From Cellulomonas avistercoris (GTDB taxonomy: Bacteria > Actinomycetota > Actinomycetes > Actinomycetales > Cellulomonadaceae): 64,000 nucleotides of DNA. The notes under the pieces are model-generated. The model was not told where the DNA came from, searched no databases, and worked only from the letters and a program-made list of their open reading frames with translations. This document shows positions 28,524 to 37,957 of the stretch, piece by piece (the first letter of the stretch is position 1; every line of letters starts with the position of its first letter). The DNA lies in assembly GCF_014836445.1 (NCBI RefSeq), contig NZ_JACSQV010000001.1, forward strand, positions 1-64,000, in the 5' to 3' direction. The position numbers and the translations under genes are program-made.

Positions 28524-29399
28524 TCAGAGGTCGGTGGCCGCGAAGGTGTCGCAGGCCGCGAGCGAGCCCTGCTCGTAGCCGATCGTGAACCACTTCTGAC
28601 GCTGCTCGCTCGACCCGTGGGTCCAGGTGTCGGGGTCGACCCCGCCGCCGGACTGCTGCTGGATGTGGTCGTCGCCCACCGCGGCCGCGGCGTCGAGCGC
28701 CTGGGCGAGCTCCTCGGCGGTGATGGGCTCGAGGTACGGCGTGTCCGTCCCGGGCCGCACCGTCTCCGTCGCGTCCCCGGCCCACATGCCGGCGTAGCAG
28801 TCGGCCTGCAGCTCGACGCGCACGGAGTCGGACTCGGCACCGCCGCCGCTGCGGTCCGCGGCGTCGAAGACGCCCGTGAGGTTCTGGACGTGGTGCCCGT
28901 ACTCGTGGGCGTAGACGTACATCTCGGCGAGGGGGCCGCCCTGCGCGCCGAACTGCTGCTGCAGCGTCGCGAAGAAGGCGAGGTCGATGTAGACCGTCTG
29001 GTCGGGCGGGCAGTAGAACGGTCCGGTCGCGGACGTCGCGGCACCGCACGCCGTCGACACGTTGTCGCTGAACGCCTGCACGCCGGGCTGGGCGAACGTC
29101 GCCCCGGCCGCGGGCACCTGCGCGCCCCAGTAGGTGTCGAGCGCCTGGACCGTGACCTCGAGCCGGCACGCCGGGTCGGTGTTCGCCTGCTCGACCGTGC
29201 ACGAGTCCACGAGGTTGCCGCCTGCGGCGGGGTCGGGCTCCGAGCCGCCGCCGATCACACCGGAGACGTCCTGCCCGGTGAAGAGGTAGATGGCCAGGGC
29301 GATGATCCCGATCAGGCCGCCGCCGCCCGCGACGGCACGACCACCGCCGCCGCGCTTGACGCGTCCGCCCTGGAAGTCTCCTCCGTCGCTGAATGTCAC
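28524..29399 (-). CDS. Neutral zinc metallopeptidase, YpfJ type
   Basis: The 291-residue membrane-anchored protein begins MTFSDGGDFQ, has a Gly-rich stretch and one transmembrane helix (about 25-41), then an external domain with the zinc motif H165-E-Y-G-H169. This is the YpfJ (DUF neutral_zn) family; its substrates are unknown. Conserved cysteines flank the catalytic region. I trimmed a longer upstream frame to GTG 29399, because a TACCGT -10 box sits 6 bases before it and the family N-terminus begins there. Confidence 0.9.
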   Translation of the reverse strand: MTFSDGGDFQGGRVKRGGGGRAVAGGGGLIGIIALAIYLFTGQDVSGVIGGGSEPDPAAGGNLVDSCTVEQANTDPACRLEVTVQALDTYWGAQVPAAGATFAQPGVQAFSDNVSTACGAATSATGPFYCPPDQTVYIDLAFFATLQQQFGAQGGPLAEMYVYAHEYGHHVQNLTGVFDAADRSGGGAESDSVRVELQADCYAGMWAGDATETVRPGTDTPYLEPITAEELAQALDAAAAVGDDHIQQQSGGGVDPDTWTHGSSEQRQKWFTIGYEQGSLAACDTFAATDL

Positions 29400-29405
29400 G
29401 CGCAC

Positions 29406-29411
29406 ACGGTA
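29406..29411 (-). promoter_or_regulatory. -10 box of the metallopeptidase gene, leaderless start
   Basis: TACCGT on the minus strand lies 6 bases before GTG 29399. No Shine-Dalgarno sequence is present. Confidence 0.6.
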
Positions 29412-29466
29412 GTGCCGACCGGACGAGGGCGCGCGGGCAGTCGTGCGCGCGGGTGCACCGGCCGGG

Positions 29467-30102
29467 TCAGTCGCCCAGACCGCGTGCGGCCAGTGCGTCA
29501 CCCGTCGTGCGGGCGTGGCCGACCATCCGCACCGCGGCGGGCACGACGACCGCCCGCGGGTCACGGTCCAGCCCGCGGGCCCGCGCGGCGTCGCGGGCCT
29601 CGCCGACGACCTGGACGAGCACGGGCACGGTGCGCAGGAACAGGCCGACGGCGAGCGCGACCGTCTCCGGCGGCAGCCCGACGTGCCGCAGCGGGCGCGT
29701 CGCCCGTGCGACGACGGCCAGGAGGTCGTCGGCGCGCGTCGTCGCGGTCACGAGCGCGCCGGCGAGGACGAGCGTGAGCAGGTCGAGCGCGACCTCGGCC
29801 CCGAGCGCCGGCCCGCGCGCCCAGGTCTGGTACGCGGCGAGCACGCCCGCGGTCACCAGCACCGGCAGGATGCCCCGGGTCGCGCGGTGCCACGGCACGC
29901 GGGCGCGCGCGGTGACGAGCACGACGACGGCGAGACCCGCCGCGGCCGCGGCGGGGCCGACGGGCAGGACGACCAGGACGCCGGTCAGCGCGAGCAGCAG
30001 GAGCTTGGCGGCGGCGGGCAGGCGGTGGACGACGCTGTCCCCGGGATGGTGCAGCCCGAGCGGCCCGGCCCAGGGTGCCCGCAGGGGCCGCCCGCGGGTC
30101 AC
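29467..30102 (-). CDS. bioN: Energy-coupling factor transmembrane protein (EcfT/BioN)
   Basis: The 211-residue membrane protein is the T component of an ECF transporter. It shows about five helices and the two Ala-Arg-Gly coupling motifs (EARDAARARGLD and ALAARGLGD) that contact the ATPase. It overlaps the ATPase gene by GTGA at 30102. The neighbours bioM and bioY define a biotin importer, so BioN is the likely identity. Confidence 0.88.
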   Translation of the reverse strand: MTRGRPLRAPWAGPLGLHHPGDSVVHRLPAAAKLLLLALTGVLVVLPVGPAAAAAGLAVVVLVTARARVPWHRATRGILPVLVTAGVLAAYQTWARGPALGAEVALDLLTLVLAGALVTATTRADDLLAVVARATRPLRHVGLPPETVALAVGLFLRTVPVLVQVVGEARDAARARGLDRDPRAVVVPAAVRMVGHARTTGDALAARGLGD

Positions 30103-30860
30103 GCTGATCCCGCTGGGGCTCGCCCGGCACGGTCGACGCCGTGCGGAGGAGGTGCGGCACCCATCAGGGCGCGGTAGCGCGCGAGCGCGGGCCCCGGCTC
30201 GTCGTCCGCGACGACCAGGCCGCCGTCGACGACGATCACGCGGTCCGCCCGCGCGGCCGCCTCCAGGTCGTGCGTCACCGCGACGACCTGCTGGGGGAGC
30301 GAGGCCAGCAACGCGTCCACGTGCGTGCGCCAGCGCAGGTCGAGCAGCGTCGTCGGCTCGTCGCACACGAGCACGGCCGGCTCCGTCGCGAGGACCGCGG
30401 CCAGCGCGAGCAGCTGGCGCTGACCGCCCGACAGCGCGTGCACCGAGACGTGGGCGCGGTCGGCCAGGCCGTACCGCGCCAGCACGGCGAGCGCGCGGGC
30501 CTCGCGCTCGCGGGGGTCCGGCACCGTGCGCCGCAGGGACAGCGCGACGTCCTCGACGGGTGTCGGCATGACGATCTGCGCGTCGGGGTCGGTGAACACG
30601 AAGCCGACGCGTCGCCGCACCGCCGCGCCGTCGGCGACGGTGTCGAGGCCGTCGACGCGCACGCGCCCCGCCGACGGCAGGACGAGCCCGTTGAGCAGGC
30701 GTGCGAGCGTCGACTTGCCGGACCCGTTGGCCCCGACGACCGCGACGTGGCGTTCGGCGAGCCGCAGCGACACCGGGCCCAGGAGCCGCACGACGCGGTC
30801 GGGGCCGCCGGTCGGGTCGGGTGACCAGGCGGTGACCTCGGCGGCGTCGAGCTCGATCAC
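30099..30860 (-). CDS. bioM: Energy-coupling factor ATPase (BioM)
   Basis: The 253-residue ABC ATPase has Walker A GANGSGKST, the FTDPDAQIVMPT Q-loop region typical of ECF ATPases, the signature LSGGQRQLL and Walker B VLVCDEPTTLLD. There is only one ATPase gene, as in BioMNY systems. It starts at GTG 30860, 5 bases after bioY. The C-terminus is Pro-rich. Confidence 0.9.
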   Translation of the reverse strand: MIELDAAEVTAWSPDPTGGPDRVVRLLGPVSLRLAERHVAVVGANGSGKSTLARLLNGLVLPSAGRVRVDGLDTVADGAAVRRRVGFVFTDPDAQIVMPTPVEDVALSLRRTVPDPREREARALAVLARYGLADRAHVSVHALSGGQRQLLALAAVLATEPAVLVCDEPTTLLDLRWRTHVDALLASLPQQVVAVTHDLEAAARADRVIVVDGGLVVADDEPGPALARYRALMGAAPPPHGVDRAGRAPAGSA

Positions 30861-30865
30861 GGCGG

Positions 30866-31525
30866 TCAGCGCCGGTCGCGGCGCAGGTCGGGGAACGCGC
30901 GCAGCACGGCGAGCGTCACGCCGGCGGCGAGCAGGTTCTTCACGACGTCGCCGGGCCAGTAGACGACGTCGATCGCGAGCGCCTCGCGGGCCGTGACGCC
31001 CAGGCGCGCCATGAGCCCGAGGACGCCGGCGGGGTGCGTCACGAGGAACGACGAGCCGAGCCCCGCCGCGACGAGCAGCGGGTAGCGCCACACGGGACGC
31101 GCCCGCAGCGCGAGGCCGCCGAGCCACCCGGCGGCGGCCGCCGCGAGCGGGAACGCGAGCAGGTAGCCGACGGACGGCTTGCCGAGCACGCCCAGGCCGC
31201 CGGTCATCTCGGCGAAGACCGGGACGCCTGCGAGGCCCACGACGAGGTACAGCGCCACCGCGAGGAACCCGCGACGGGCCCCGAGCACGAGGCCCGCGAC
31301 GACGACGCCGAACGTCTGCAGCGTGATCGGCACGCCGGACCCCGTCGGGATCGCCGGGACCAGCGCGCACGCGGCGACGAACGCCGCGAACGTCGCGACG
31401 AGCGCGACGTCGGTGCTCGCGCGCCGCGCGGCCCGGGGGACCGGCGGCTCGGTGAGGAGGGGCACCGCGTCGGGTGCCGAGGGGTCCGTCCGGGTGGCGC
31501 TGTCGTCCGCGGGACTGGTGGGCAT
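30866..31525 (-). CDS. bioY: Biotin transporter substrate-binding protein BioY
   Basis: BioY is the S component that binds biotin. The 219-residue protein has an N-terminal Pro-rich cytoplasmic tail, six transmembrane helices, and the family motifs GSGVPITLQTFGVVVAG, KPSVGYLLAFPLAA and the C-terminal WPGDVVKNLLAAG. It is first in the bioY-bioM-bioN operon and divergent from the ABC-F gene. No biotin synthesis genes are in the window. The start ATG 31525 has GGGAG upstream. Confidence 0.93.
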   Translation of the reverse strand: MPTSPADDSATRTDPSAPDAVPLLTEPPVPRAARRASTDVALVATFAAFVAACALVPAIPTGSGVPITLQTFGVVVAGLVLGARRGFLAVALYLVVGLAGVPVFAEMTGGLGVLGKPSVGYLLAFPLAAAAAGWLGGLALRARPVWRYPLLVAAGLGSSFLVTHPAGVLGLMARLGVTAREALAIDVVYWPGDVVKNLLAAGVTLAVLRAFPDLRRDRR

Positions 31526-31593
31526 GCGCTGGCTCCCGGTGAGGATGAGGTGGAGGGTCGGGCGTCCGACCGCTCGCCACGCTAGCGGCTGGG

Positions 31594-31599
31594 TACGAT
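31594..31599 (+). promoter_or_regulatory. -10 box of the ABC-F gene
   Basis: TACGAT predicts a transcript start near 31606 and a leader of about 60 bases with GAGGA at 31653-31657 before GTG 31666. Confidence 0.6.
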
Positions 31600-31610
31600 G
31601 GTCGGCGTTT

Positions 31611-31646
31611 GTGCCGGGGGCCAGAACCCACCCGGTCTTCTCGTAG
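31611..31646 (+). other. Possible leader peptide ORF before ABC-F
   Basis: A GTG codon about 5 bases after the predicted transcript start opens an 11-codon frame (MPGARTHPVFS, then TAG) that ends 19 bases before the ABC-F start. Leader peptides control some antibiotic-resistance ABC-F genes. Here the evidence is only position and frame; it may be chance. Confidence 0.3.
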
Positions 31647-31665
31647 GAAACCGAGGAACACCCCT

Positions 31666-33264
31666 GTGATCACCGCTTCGGGCGTGGAGCTGCGCGTCGG
31701 CGCCCGCGTCCTGCTGGAACCGACGACCTTCCGGATCGCCTCCGGCGACCGCATCGGTCTCGTCGGCCGCAACGGTGCGGGCAAGACCACCTTGACCAAG
31801 ACCCTGGCGGGGGAGACCCAGCCGACCGGCGGGACGATCTCGCGCAGCGGCGACGTGGGCTACCTGCCCCAGGACCCGAGCGCGGGCGACCTCACCCAGC
31901 TCGCGATGGACCGGGTGCTCGGCGCCCGCGGCCTGGACGCCGTCCTGGCGTCGATGCGCGAGACCGAGGTCGCCATGGCGTCGGCGGACGACGCGACCCG
32001 CGACAAGGCGATGGACCGCTACACGCGGCTCGAGGCGCGGTTCACCGCGGCCGGCGGGTACGCGGCCGAGAGCGAGGCGCACCGCATCACCGCGGCGCTC
32101 GGGCTCGACGACCGGGTCCTCGGGCAGAACCTGGGGACGCTGTCCGGTGGCCAGCGCCGCCGTGTCGAGCTCGCGCGCATCCTGTTCTCGGGAGCGGACA
32201 CGCTGCTCCTCGACGAGCCGACCAACCACCTCGACGCCGACTCCATCGTGTGGCTGCGCGAGTACCTCAAGAGCTACCCGGGCGGCTTCATCGTCATCAG
32301 CCACGACGTCGAGCTGCTGCGCGCGACCGTCAACAAGGTGTTCTACCTCGACGCGAACCGTTCGCAGCTCGACCTGTACAACCTGGGCTGGGACGCCTAC
32401 CTGCTGCAGCGCGAGACGGACGAGAAGCGCCGGCGCCGCGAGCGGGCCAACGCCGAGAAGAAGGCCGCGACGCTCATGGCGCAGGCCGACAAGATGCGCG
32501 CCAAGGCCACCAAGGCGGTCGCCGCGCAGAACATGGCCCGCCGTGCCGAGCGCATGCTGTCGGGCCTCGACGCGGTCCGCGCGTCGGACAAGGTGGCCCG
32601 CCTGCGGTTCCCCGACCCGGCGCCGTGCGGACGCACGCCGCTGACGGCGGAGGGCCTGTCGAAGTCGTACGGCTCGCAGGAGGTCTTCACGGACGTCTCG
32701 CTCGCGATCGACCGGGGGAGCAAGGTCGTCGTCCTGGGCCTCAACGGCGCGGGCAAGACGACGCTGCTGCGCATGCTCGGCGGCCTGCAGGAGCCCGACA
32801 CCGGTGAGGTCAAGCCGGGTCACGGTCTCAAGCTCGGGTACTACGCGCAGGAGCACGAGACGCTCGACCTGGGGCGCACGGTCCTGGAGAACCTGCGCAC
32901 CGCGGCACCCGACCTCACCGACACCCAGGTGCGGTCCGTCCTGGGCTCGTTCCTGTTCTCGGGGGACGACGCCGACAAGCCGGCTCGCGTGCTCTCCGGC
33001 GGTGAGAAGACCCGGCTCGCCCTGGCGACGCTCGTCGTGTCGAGCGCCAACGTGCTGCTGCTCGACGAGCCGACCAACAACCTCGACCCCGCCTCGCGCG
33101 AGGAGATCCTCGCCGCGCTGCGGGGCTACCAGGGCGCCGTCGTCCTCGTCAGCCACGACGAGGGCGCGGTCGCGGCCCTCGAGCCCGAGCGCGTCCTGCT
33201 GCTGCCGGACGGCGACGAGGACCTGTGGAGCGCCGACTACCTGGACCTCATCGCGCTGGCCTGA
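31666..33264 (+). CDS. ABC-F family ATPase (ribosome-associated)
   Basis: The 532-residue protein has two ABC domains and no membrane segment. Walker A motifs GRNGAGKTT and GLNGAGKTT, signatures LSGGQRRRVE and LSGGEKTRL, and Walker B motifs LLLDEPTN are all present, with a charged linker (KRRRRERANAEKK) between domains. ABC-F proteins act on the ribosome E site, either as translation factors or as antibiotic protection. Its place relative to suf and acn resembles Rv1473. The start GTG 31666 follows GAGGA by 8 bases. The last 28 bases overlap the SURF1 gene on the other strand. Confidence 0.92.
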   Translation: MITASGVELRVGARVLLEPTTFRIASGDRIGLVGRNGAGKTTLTKTLAGETQPTGGTISRSGDVGYLPQDPSAGDLTQLAMDRVLGARGLDAVLASMRETEVAMASADDATRDKAMDRYTRLEARFTAAGGYAAESEAHRITAALGLDDRVLGQNLGTLSGGQRRRVELARILFSGADTLLLDEPTNHLDADSIVWLREYLKSYPGGFIVISHDVELLRATVNKVFYLDANRSQLDLYNLGWDAYLLQRETDEKRRRRERANAEKKAATLMAQADKMRAKATKAVAAQNMARRAERMLSGLDAVRASDKVARLRFPDPAPCGRTPLTAEGLSKSYGSQEVFTDVSLAIDRGSKVVVLGLNGAGKTTLLRMLGGLQEPDTGEVKPGHGLKLGYYAQEHETLDLGRTVLENLRTAAPDLTDTQVRSVLGSFLFSGDDADKPARVLSGGEKTRLALATLVVSSANVLLLDEPTNNLDPASREEILAALRGYQGAVVLVSHDEGAVAALEPERVLLLPDGDEDLWSADYLDLIALA

Positions 33265-34172
33265 GCGGGGGCGGTGCGTGCCTCGTGCGCGTCGATCTCG
33301 GCGTCCTCGTCGAGCTCGTCGCGTCCGCGCGCCCGCCGGGGGCGGGCGGGCCGCACCGTCAGCGACCCGTCGCCCACGCTGACCACGGACGTCCACTCGC
33401 GCCGCGCGGCCACGCCGAAGGCCGCGAGGGCGCCGAGCGCGAAGACCCACCACTGGAACGCGTACGACAGGTGCGAGCCGGGGTCGGTGCTCGGCGCGGC
33501 CAGCGCGCCGAGCGGCTCGGCCGCGGCCGGCTCCTCGCGCACGAGCGCACCGTAGGCGGCGTACGGCTCGCCCTCGACGCCGGCGGCCCCGAGCACCTGG
33601 GCGGGCGCGATGGCCTGCACCTGCCCGGGCGGGGCGTCGCGGCTGCTCGTCGGCTCGCCGGGGCGTACCCGGACCGTGACCGTCACGTCGCCGCGCGGCG
33701 GTGCGGGGACGTCGACGTCGACCGAGCCGTCCGCACCCGTGGGCACCCAGCCGCGGTCGACGACGAGCACGCGTCCCGCGTCGACAGGGTCACCGGCGTC
33801 GCGCGGCGCGGCATCCGTCACGAGGAACGGCACGAGGGCGTGGTAGGCGGGCGTGCCGTCGACGGGACGGTTGCGCAGCAGCACCGTCGCGTCGTCGAGG
33901 TACCGCCCGCTGACCTCCACCGAGCGCCACGCGTCGGCGTCGGGGAGCGCCGCGTCGGGGTCCGGCACGACGTCCGCGAGGTCGACGGGCGCCGCCGCGT
34001 AGTTCGCCTCGACGACGGCGATGGCGGCGTCACGGTCGACGTGCCGCTGCCACTGCCAGCGCCCGAGGAACGCGCACGTCACGGCGACGACGACGGCCAC
34101 GAGCACGAGCACGACGGCCTGCCGGTGGGCCGCGGCGCGCAGGTCGGCGGCCGCGGGTCCTGCGGTGCTCAC
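33237..34172 (-). CDS. SURF1-family cytochrome oxidase assembly protein
   Basis: SURF1 helps heme A insertion into cytochrome aa3 oxidase. The 311-residue protein has two transmembrane helices (about 19-36 and near 245-262) flanking an external domain, with the motifs LGRWQWQR after the first helix and HLSYAFQWWVFAL at the second. The Arg-rich tail is cytoplasmic. It is last of a three-gene operon and its start GTG 34172 overlaps the upstream stop. It complements ctaA elsewhere in the window. Confidence 0.92.
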   Translation of the reverse strand: MSTAGPAAADLRAAAHRQAVVLVLVAVVVAVTCAFLGRWQWQRHVDRDAAIAVVEANYAAAPVDLADVVPDPDAALPDADAWRSVEVSGRYLDDATVLLRNRPVDGTPAYHALVPFLVTDAAPRDAGDPVDAGRVLVVDRGWVPTGADGSVDVDVPAPPRGDVTVTVRVRPGEPTSSRDAPPGQVQAIAPAQVLGAAGVEGEPYAAYGALVREEPAAAEPLGALAAPSTDPGSHLSYAFQWWVFALGALAAFGVAARREWTSVVSVGDGSLTVRPARPRRARGRDELDEDAEIDAHEARTAPAQASAMRSR

Positions 34173-34429
34173 GGCTCGGCCCGGACCAGGTCGTCGACCG
34201 GGACGACGTCGCGCAGGAAGTCACGCACGCGCAGGTACTCCGACAGGTGCTCACGGTGGCTGTCGCACGCGAGCCAGACCTTGCGCCGCTCGGGGGTGTG
34301 CAGCTTCGGGTTGTTCCACAGCACGCCCCAGGCGGGGACGGCCCGGCAGCCGCGCGCGCTGCAGACGAGCTCGCCGACGGTGTCGGGGGTGGCGGGGGCG
34401 GCGTCCGGCCCCGGGTGCGCGGCGGTCAT
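34169..34429 (-). CDS. Small Cys/His protein of the SURF1 operon
   Basis: This 86-residue protein has C23 and C28 (CSARGC) and C55 plus H58 (CDSH), a set that could bind one metal ion. I do not know a named function. It overlaps the DUF3099 stop upstream and the SURF1 start downstream (ATGA and GTGA), so all three are made together; a metal or cofactor role linked to oxidase assembly is inference. Confidence 0.8.
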   Translation of the reverse strand: MTAAHPGPDAAPATPDTVGELVCSARGCRAVPAWGVLWNNPKLHTPERRKVWLACDSHREHLSEYLRVRDFLRDVVPVDDLVRAEP

Positions 34430-34761
34430 CGGTCGTTCCCCAGCTCGTCGTGACGCGGCGCGGGGCCGATCTCGCGCGCCTCGAAGAAGACGTCGGACGT
34501 GTCGCGCCGCTCGCGGCCCGCGTTGGCCAGCAGCACCGCGACGTAGGGCAGCACGGCCGCGGCGGTGATCAGCGCGAGCGACACGGCCACCGGGACGTGG
34601 GACCACAGCAGGCCGGCCGCGACGAAGCACACGACGCGCACGCCCATCTGCCACAGGTAGCGGTGCTGACGGCGCGCGAGGTCGTCGGCCAGGGGCTCGG
34701 GCGCCGACGTGATGCGGTGCACCTCCGGCTCCGGACGCCCGGCGCGACGACGTGTGCTCAC
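34426..34761 (-). CDS. DUF3099 membrane protein
   Basis: The 111-residue protein has two adjacent transmembrane helices (about 39-55 and 58-80) between polar ends and matches the DUF3099 pattern common beside SURF1 in actinobacteria. Two in-frame GTG codons exist; 34761 is chosen because it lies 6 bases from a TACCAT -10 box and would be the first base of a leaderless message. Function unknown. Confidence 0.82.
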   Translation of the reverse strand: MSTRRRAGRPEPEVHRITSAPEPLADDLARRQHRYLWQMGVRVVCFVAAGLLWSHVPVAVSLALITAAAVLPYVAVLLANAGRERRDTSDVFFEAREIGPAPRHDELGNDR

Positions 34762-34767
34762 CACCCG

Positions 34768-34773
34768 ATGGTA
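34768..34773 (-). promoter_or_regulatory. -10 box of the DUF3099-SURF1 operon, leaderless start
   Basis: TACCAT on the minus strand precedes GTG 34761 by 6 bases with no Shine-Dalgarno sequence. Confidence 0.6.
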
Positions 34774-34774
34774 G

Positions 34775-35659
<885 letters not shown>

Positions 35660-35721
35660 CCCACCCACACCCCGCGCCGGCGCCCCGCGCCCCGGCCCCA
35701 CGACCGAGAGGCACCTGGACC

Positions 35722-36489
35722 ATGGCACTGCTCGAGGGCAAGACCCTGCTCGTCACCGGCGTCCTGACGGACAGCTCGATCGCGTTCCACGTCGCGCGCC
35801 TGGCGCAGGAGCAGGGCGCGACCGTCGTGCTGACGTCCTTCGGACGTCAGCTGCGCCTCACGCAGGCGATCGGGCGGCGCCTGCCGCACGCGGCGCCCGT
35901 CGTCGAGCTCGACGTCACGTCGGACGACGACCTGGCGGCGCTCGCCGACCGTGTGCGTGAGCACACGGACCACCTCGACGGGGTCGTCCACTCCATCGGG
36001 TTCGCGCCGCAGTCCGTCATGGGCGGCAACTTCCTGGCGGGGCAGTGGGAGGACGTCGCGACGGCCGTGCACGTCAGCGCGTACTCGCTCAAGGCGCTCG
36101 CGGTGGCGTCCCAGCCGCTGCTGACGCGCGGCTCGAGCCTCGTCGGGCTCACGTTCGACGCGCGCTACGCGTGGCCCGTCTACGACTGGATGGGCGTCGC
36201 GAAGGCGGCATTCGAGTCGACCGCGCGGTACCTCGCGCGCGACCTCGGACCGCAGGGGATCCGCGTCAACCTCGTGTCGGCCGGCCCGATCCGCACCACG
36301 GCGGCCAAGTCGATCCCCGGCTTCGAGGCCATGGAGGGCGGGTGGCCCGACCGGGCGCCGCTCGGGTGGGACGTGAAGGACCCCGAGCCGACGGCGCGCG
36401 CCGTCGCCGCGCTGCTGTCCGACTGGTTCCCCGCCACGACGGGCGAGATCGTCCACGTCGACGGTGGCGTGCACGCGATGGGTCTGTGA
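35722..36489 (+). CDS. fabI: Enoyl-ACP reductase FabI (InhA type)
   Basis: FabI reduces trans-2-enoyl-ACP with NADH, the last step of each elongation cycle. The 255-residue protein has the extended cofactor loop GVLTDSSIAFHVA, HSIGFAP, and the catalytic Y-x6-K in YDWMGVAK. The first active-site Tyr region reads LTFDARYAWPVYDWMG. Members of this family are the target of isoniazid-adduct and triclosan. The start ATG 35722 has GAGAGG upstream. Confidence 0.95.
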   Translation: MALLEGKTLLVTGVLTDSSIAFHVARLAQEQGATVVLTSFGRQLRLTQAIGRRLPHAAPVVELDVTSDDDLAALADRVREHTDHLDGVVHSIGFAPQSVMGGNFLAGQWEDVATAVHVSAYSLKALAVASQPLLTRGSSLVGLTFDARYAWPVYDWMGVAKAAFESTARYLARDLGPQGIRVNLVSAGPIRTTAAKSIPGFEAMEGGWPDRAPLGWDVKDPEPTARAVAALLSDWFPATTGEIVHVDGGVHAMGL

Positions 36490-36512
36490 CGCCCGTCGCG
36501 GCACGCGGCTGC

Positions 36513-36557
36513 GGCCCCCGGCAGGCGGACGTCACGTTCGTCACGTCCGCCGGGGCC
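36513..36557 (+). terminator. Terminator after fabI
   Basis: A long interrupted hairpin pairs GGCCCC (36513-36518) with GGGGCC (36552-36557), and inside it GGCGGACGT (36524-36532) with ACGTCCGCC (36543-36551). Confidence 0.7.
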
Positions 36558-36589
36558 GTCGCGGGTACCTCGGCGGCGGTGCCGGGTGG

Positions 36590-36595
36590 CACCCT
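36590..36595 (+). promoter_or_regulatory. Weak -10 box of the SixA-like gene
   Basis: CACCCT lies 6 bases before GTG 36602. The first base departs from TANNNT, but the spacing equals that of other leaderless starts here. Confidence 0.4.
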
Positions 36596-36601
36596 GGTGC
36601 G

Positions 36602-37123
36602 GTGACCCTGCACCGCCTCGTCCTCCTGCGGCACGCGAAGGCCGAGCCGGCCGGCGTCGTCGTCGACCACGAGCGCCCGCTCGCGCTGGTCGGACGCCGC
36701 CAGGCCTCGGCCGTCGGCGCCGCGCTGGCCGCCGCCGGCCTGGCGCCCACGCACGTGCTGTGCTCGTCCGCGCTGCGCACGCGTCAGACGTGGGAGATCG
36801 CGCGGACGGCCCTCGGCGCCGCCGGTGCGCCCGCACCGGTCGTCTCCGTGAGCGACGACCTCTACGACGCGTCGACGGGCGACCTGGCCGCGATCCTGCA
36901 GCCGCTGCCCGACGAGGCAGCCACCGTCCTGGTCGTGGGGCACGAGCCGACGATGTCGCAGGCGGCCGGCGTGCTCGCGGGGGACGGTTCCGACGAGGCC
37001 GTGCTCGCGCGCGTGCGCGGCGGAGTGCCGACGGCGGCCTGGACCGTGCTGGAGGTCGACGGCGCCTGGGACCTGGTCGCTCCGGGCGCGCTGCGGCTCG
37101 TCCGCCTCGAGATCCCGGCCTGA
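36602..37123 (+). CDS. SixA-like histidine phosphatase
   Basis: The 173-residue protein is a small histidine phosphatase: LLRHAKAEP holds the phosphate-accepting His (RHAK), S-ALRTRQTWE holds the second Arg, and VVGHEPTMSQ holds the second His. SixA proteins dephosphorylate phosphohistidine on signalling or sugar-PTS proteins; the actual substrate is unknown. The start GTG 36602 is leaderless if the weak -10 box is correct. It lies alone between fabI and a convergent serB. Confidence 0.88.
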   Translation: MTLHRLVLLRHAKAEPAGVVVDHERPLALVGRRQASAVGAALAAAGLAPTHVLCSSALRTRQTWEIARTALGAAGAPAPVVSVSDDLYDASTGDLAAILQPLPDEAATVLVVGHEPTMSQAAGVLAGDGSDEAVLARVRGGVPTAAWTVLEVDGAWDLVAPGALRLVRLEIPA

Positions 37124-37157
37124 GGCTGCACGGCCGGGGGACCACCCGGCCGCAGCC
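37124..37157. terminator. Bidirectional terminator between SixA-like gene and serB
   Basis: GGCTGC (37124-37129) pairs with GCAGCC (37152-37157) and GGCCGGG (37132-37138) with CCCGGCC (37145-37151), leaving a two-base bulge. The genes on both sides converge on it. Confidence 0.85.
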
Positions 37158-37193
37158 CCGCCGCGCGCGGGCGCCGGGCGCGGTCCCGGACGC

Positions 37194-37844
<651 letters not shown>

Positions 37845-37850
37845 GCCCGC

Positions 37851-37856
37851 AGGCTA
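37851..37856 (-). promoter_or_regulatory. -10 box of serB, leaderless start
   Basis: TAGCCT on the minus strand lies 6 bases before GTG 37844. It shows that serB has its own promoter despite lying downstream of glgC. Confidence 0.6.
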
Positions 37857-37905
37857 ACGGGCGTGGTCGGCGGGCACGGCCGGTGTCCGCATGGCGTCCG
37901 GGGGC

Positions 37906-37951
37906 GGGGGGGGGGGGGGGGGGGGGGGGGCCCCCCCCCCCCCCCCCCCCC
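37906..37951. repeat. G25-C21 homopolymer palindrome
   Basis: Twenty-five G (37906-37930) are followed directly by twenty-one C (37931-37951), just after the glgC stop on the minus strand and 50 bases upstream of the serB promoter. If real, RNA from either strand folds to a 21-bp pure G:C stem. It also has the shape expected when poly-G base-calling tails from the two strands are merged across a hard hairpin, so the true sequence may be different. Confidence 0.75.
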
Positions 37952-37957
37952 GCGGCG

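Noticed and set aside
37906..37951. Calling the G/C run a confirmed terminator
   Set aside because: Its form is also what a sequencing artefact would give, so it is listed only as a repeat.
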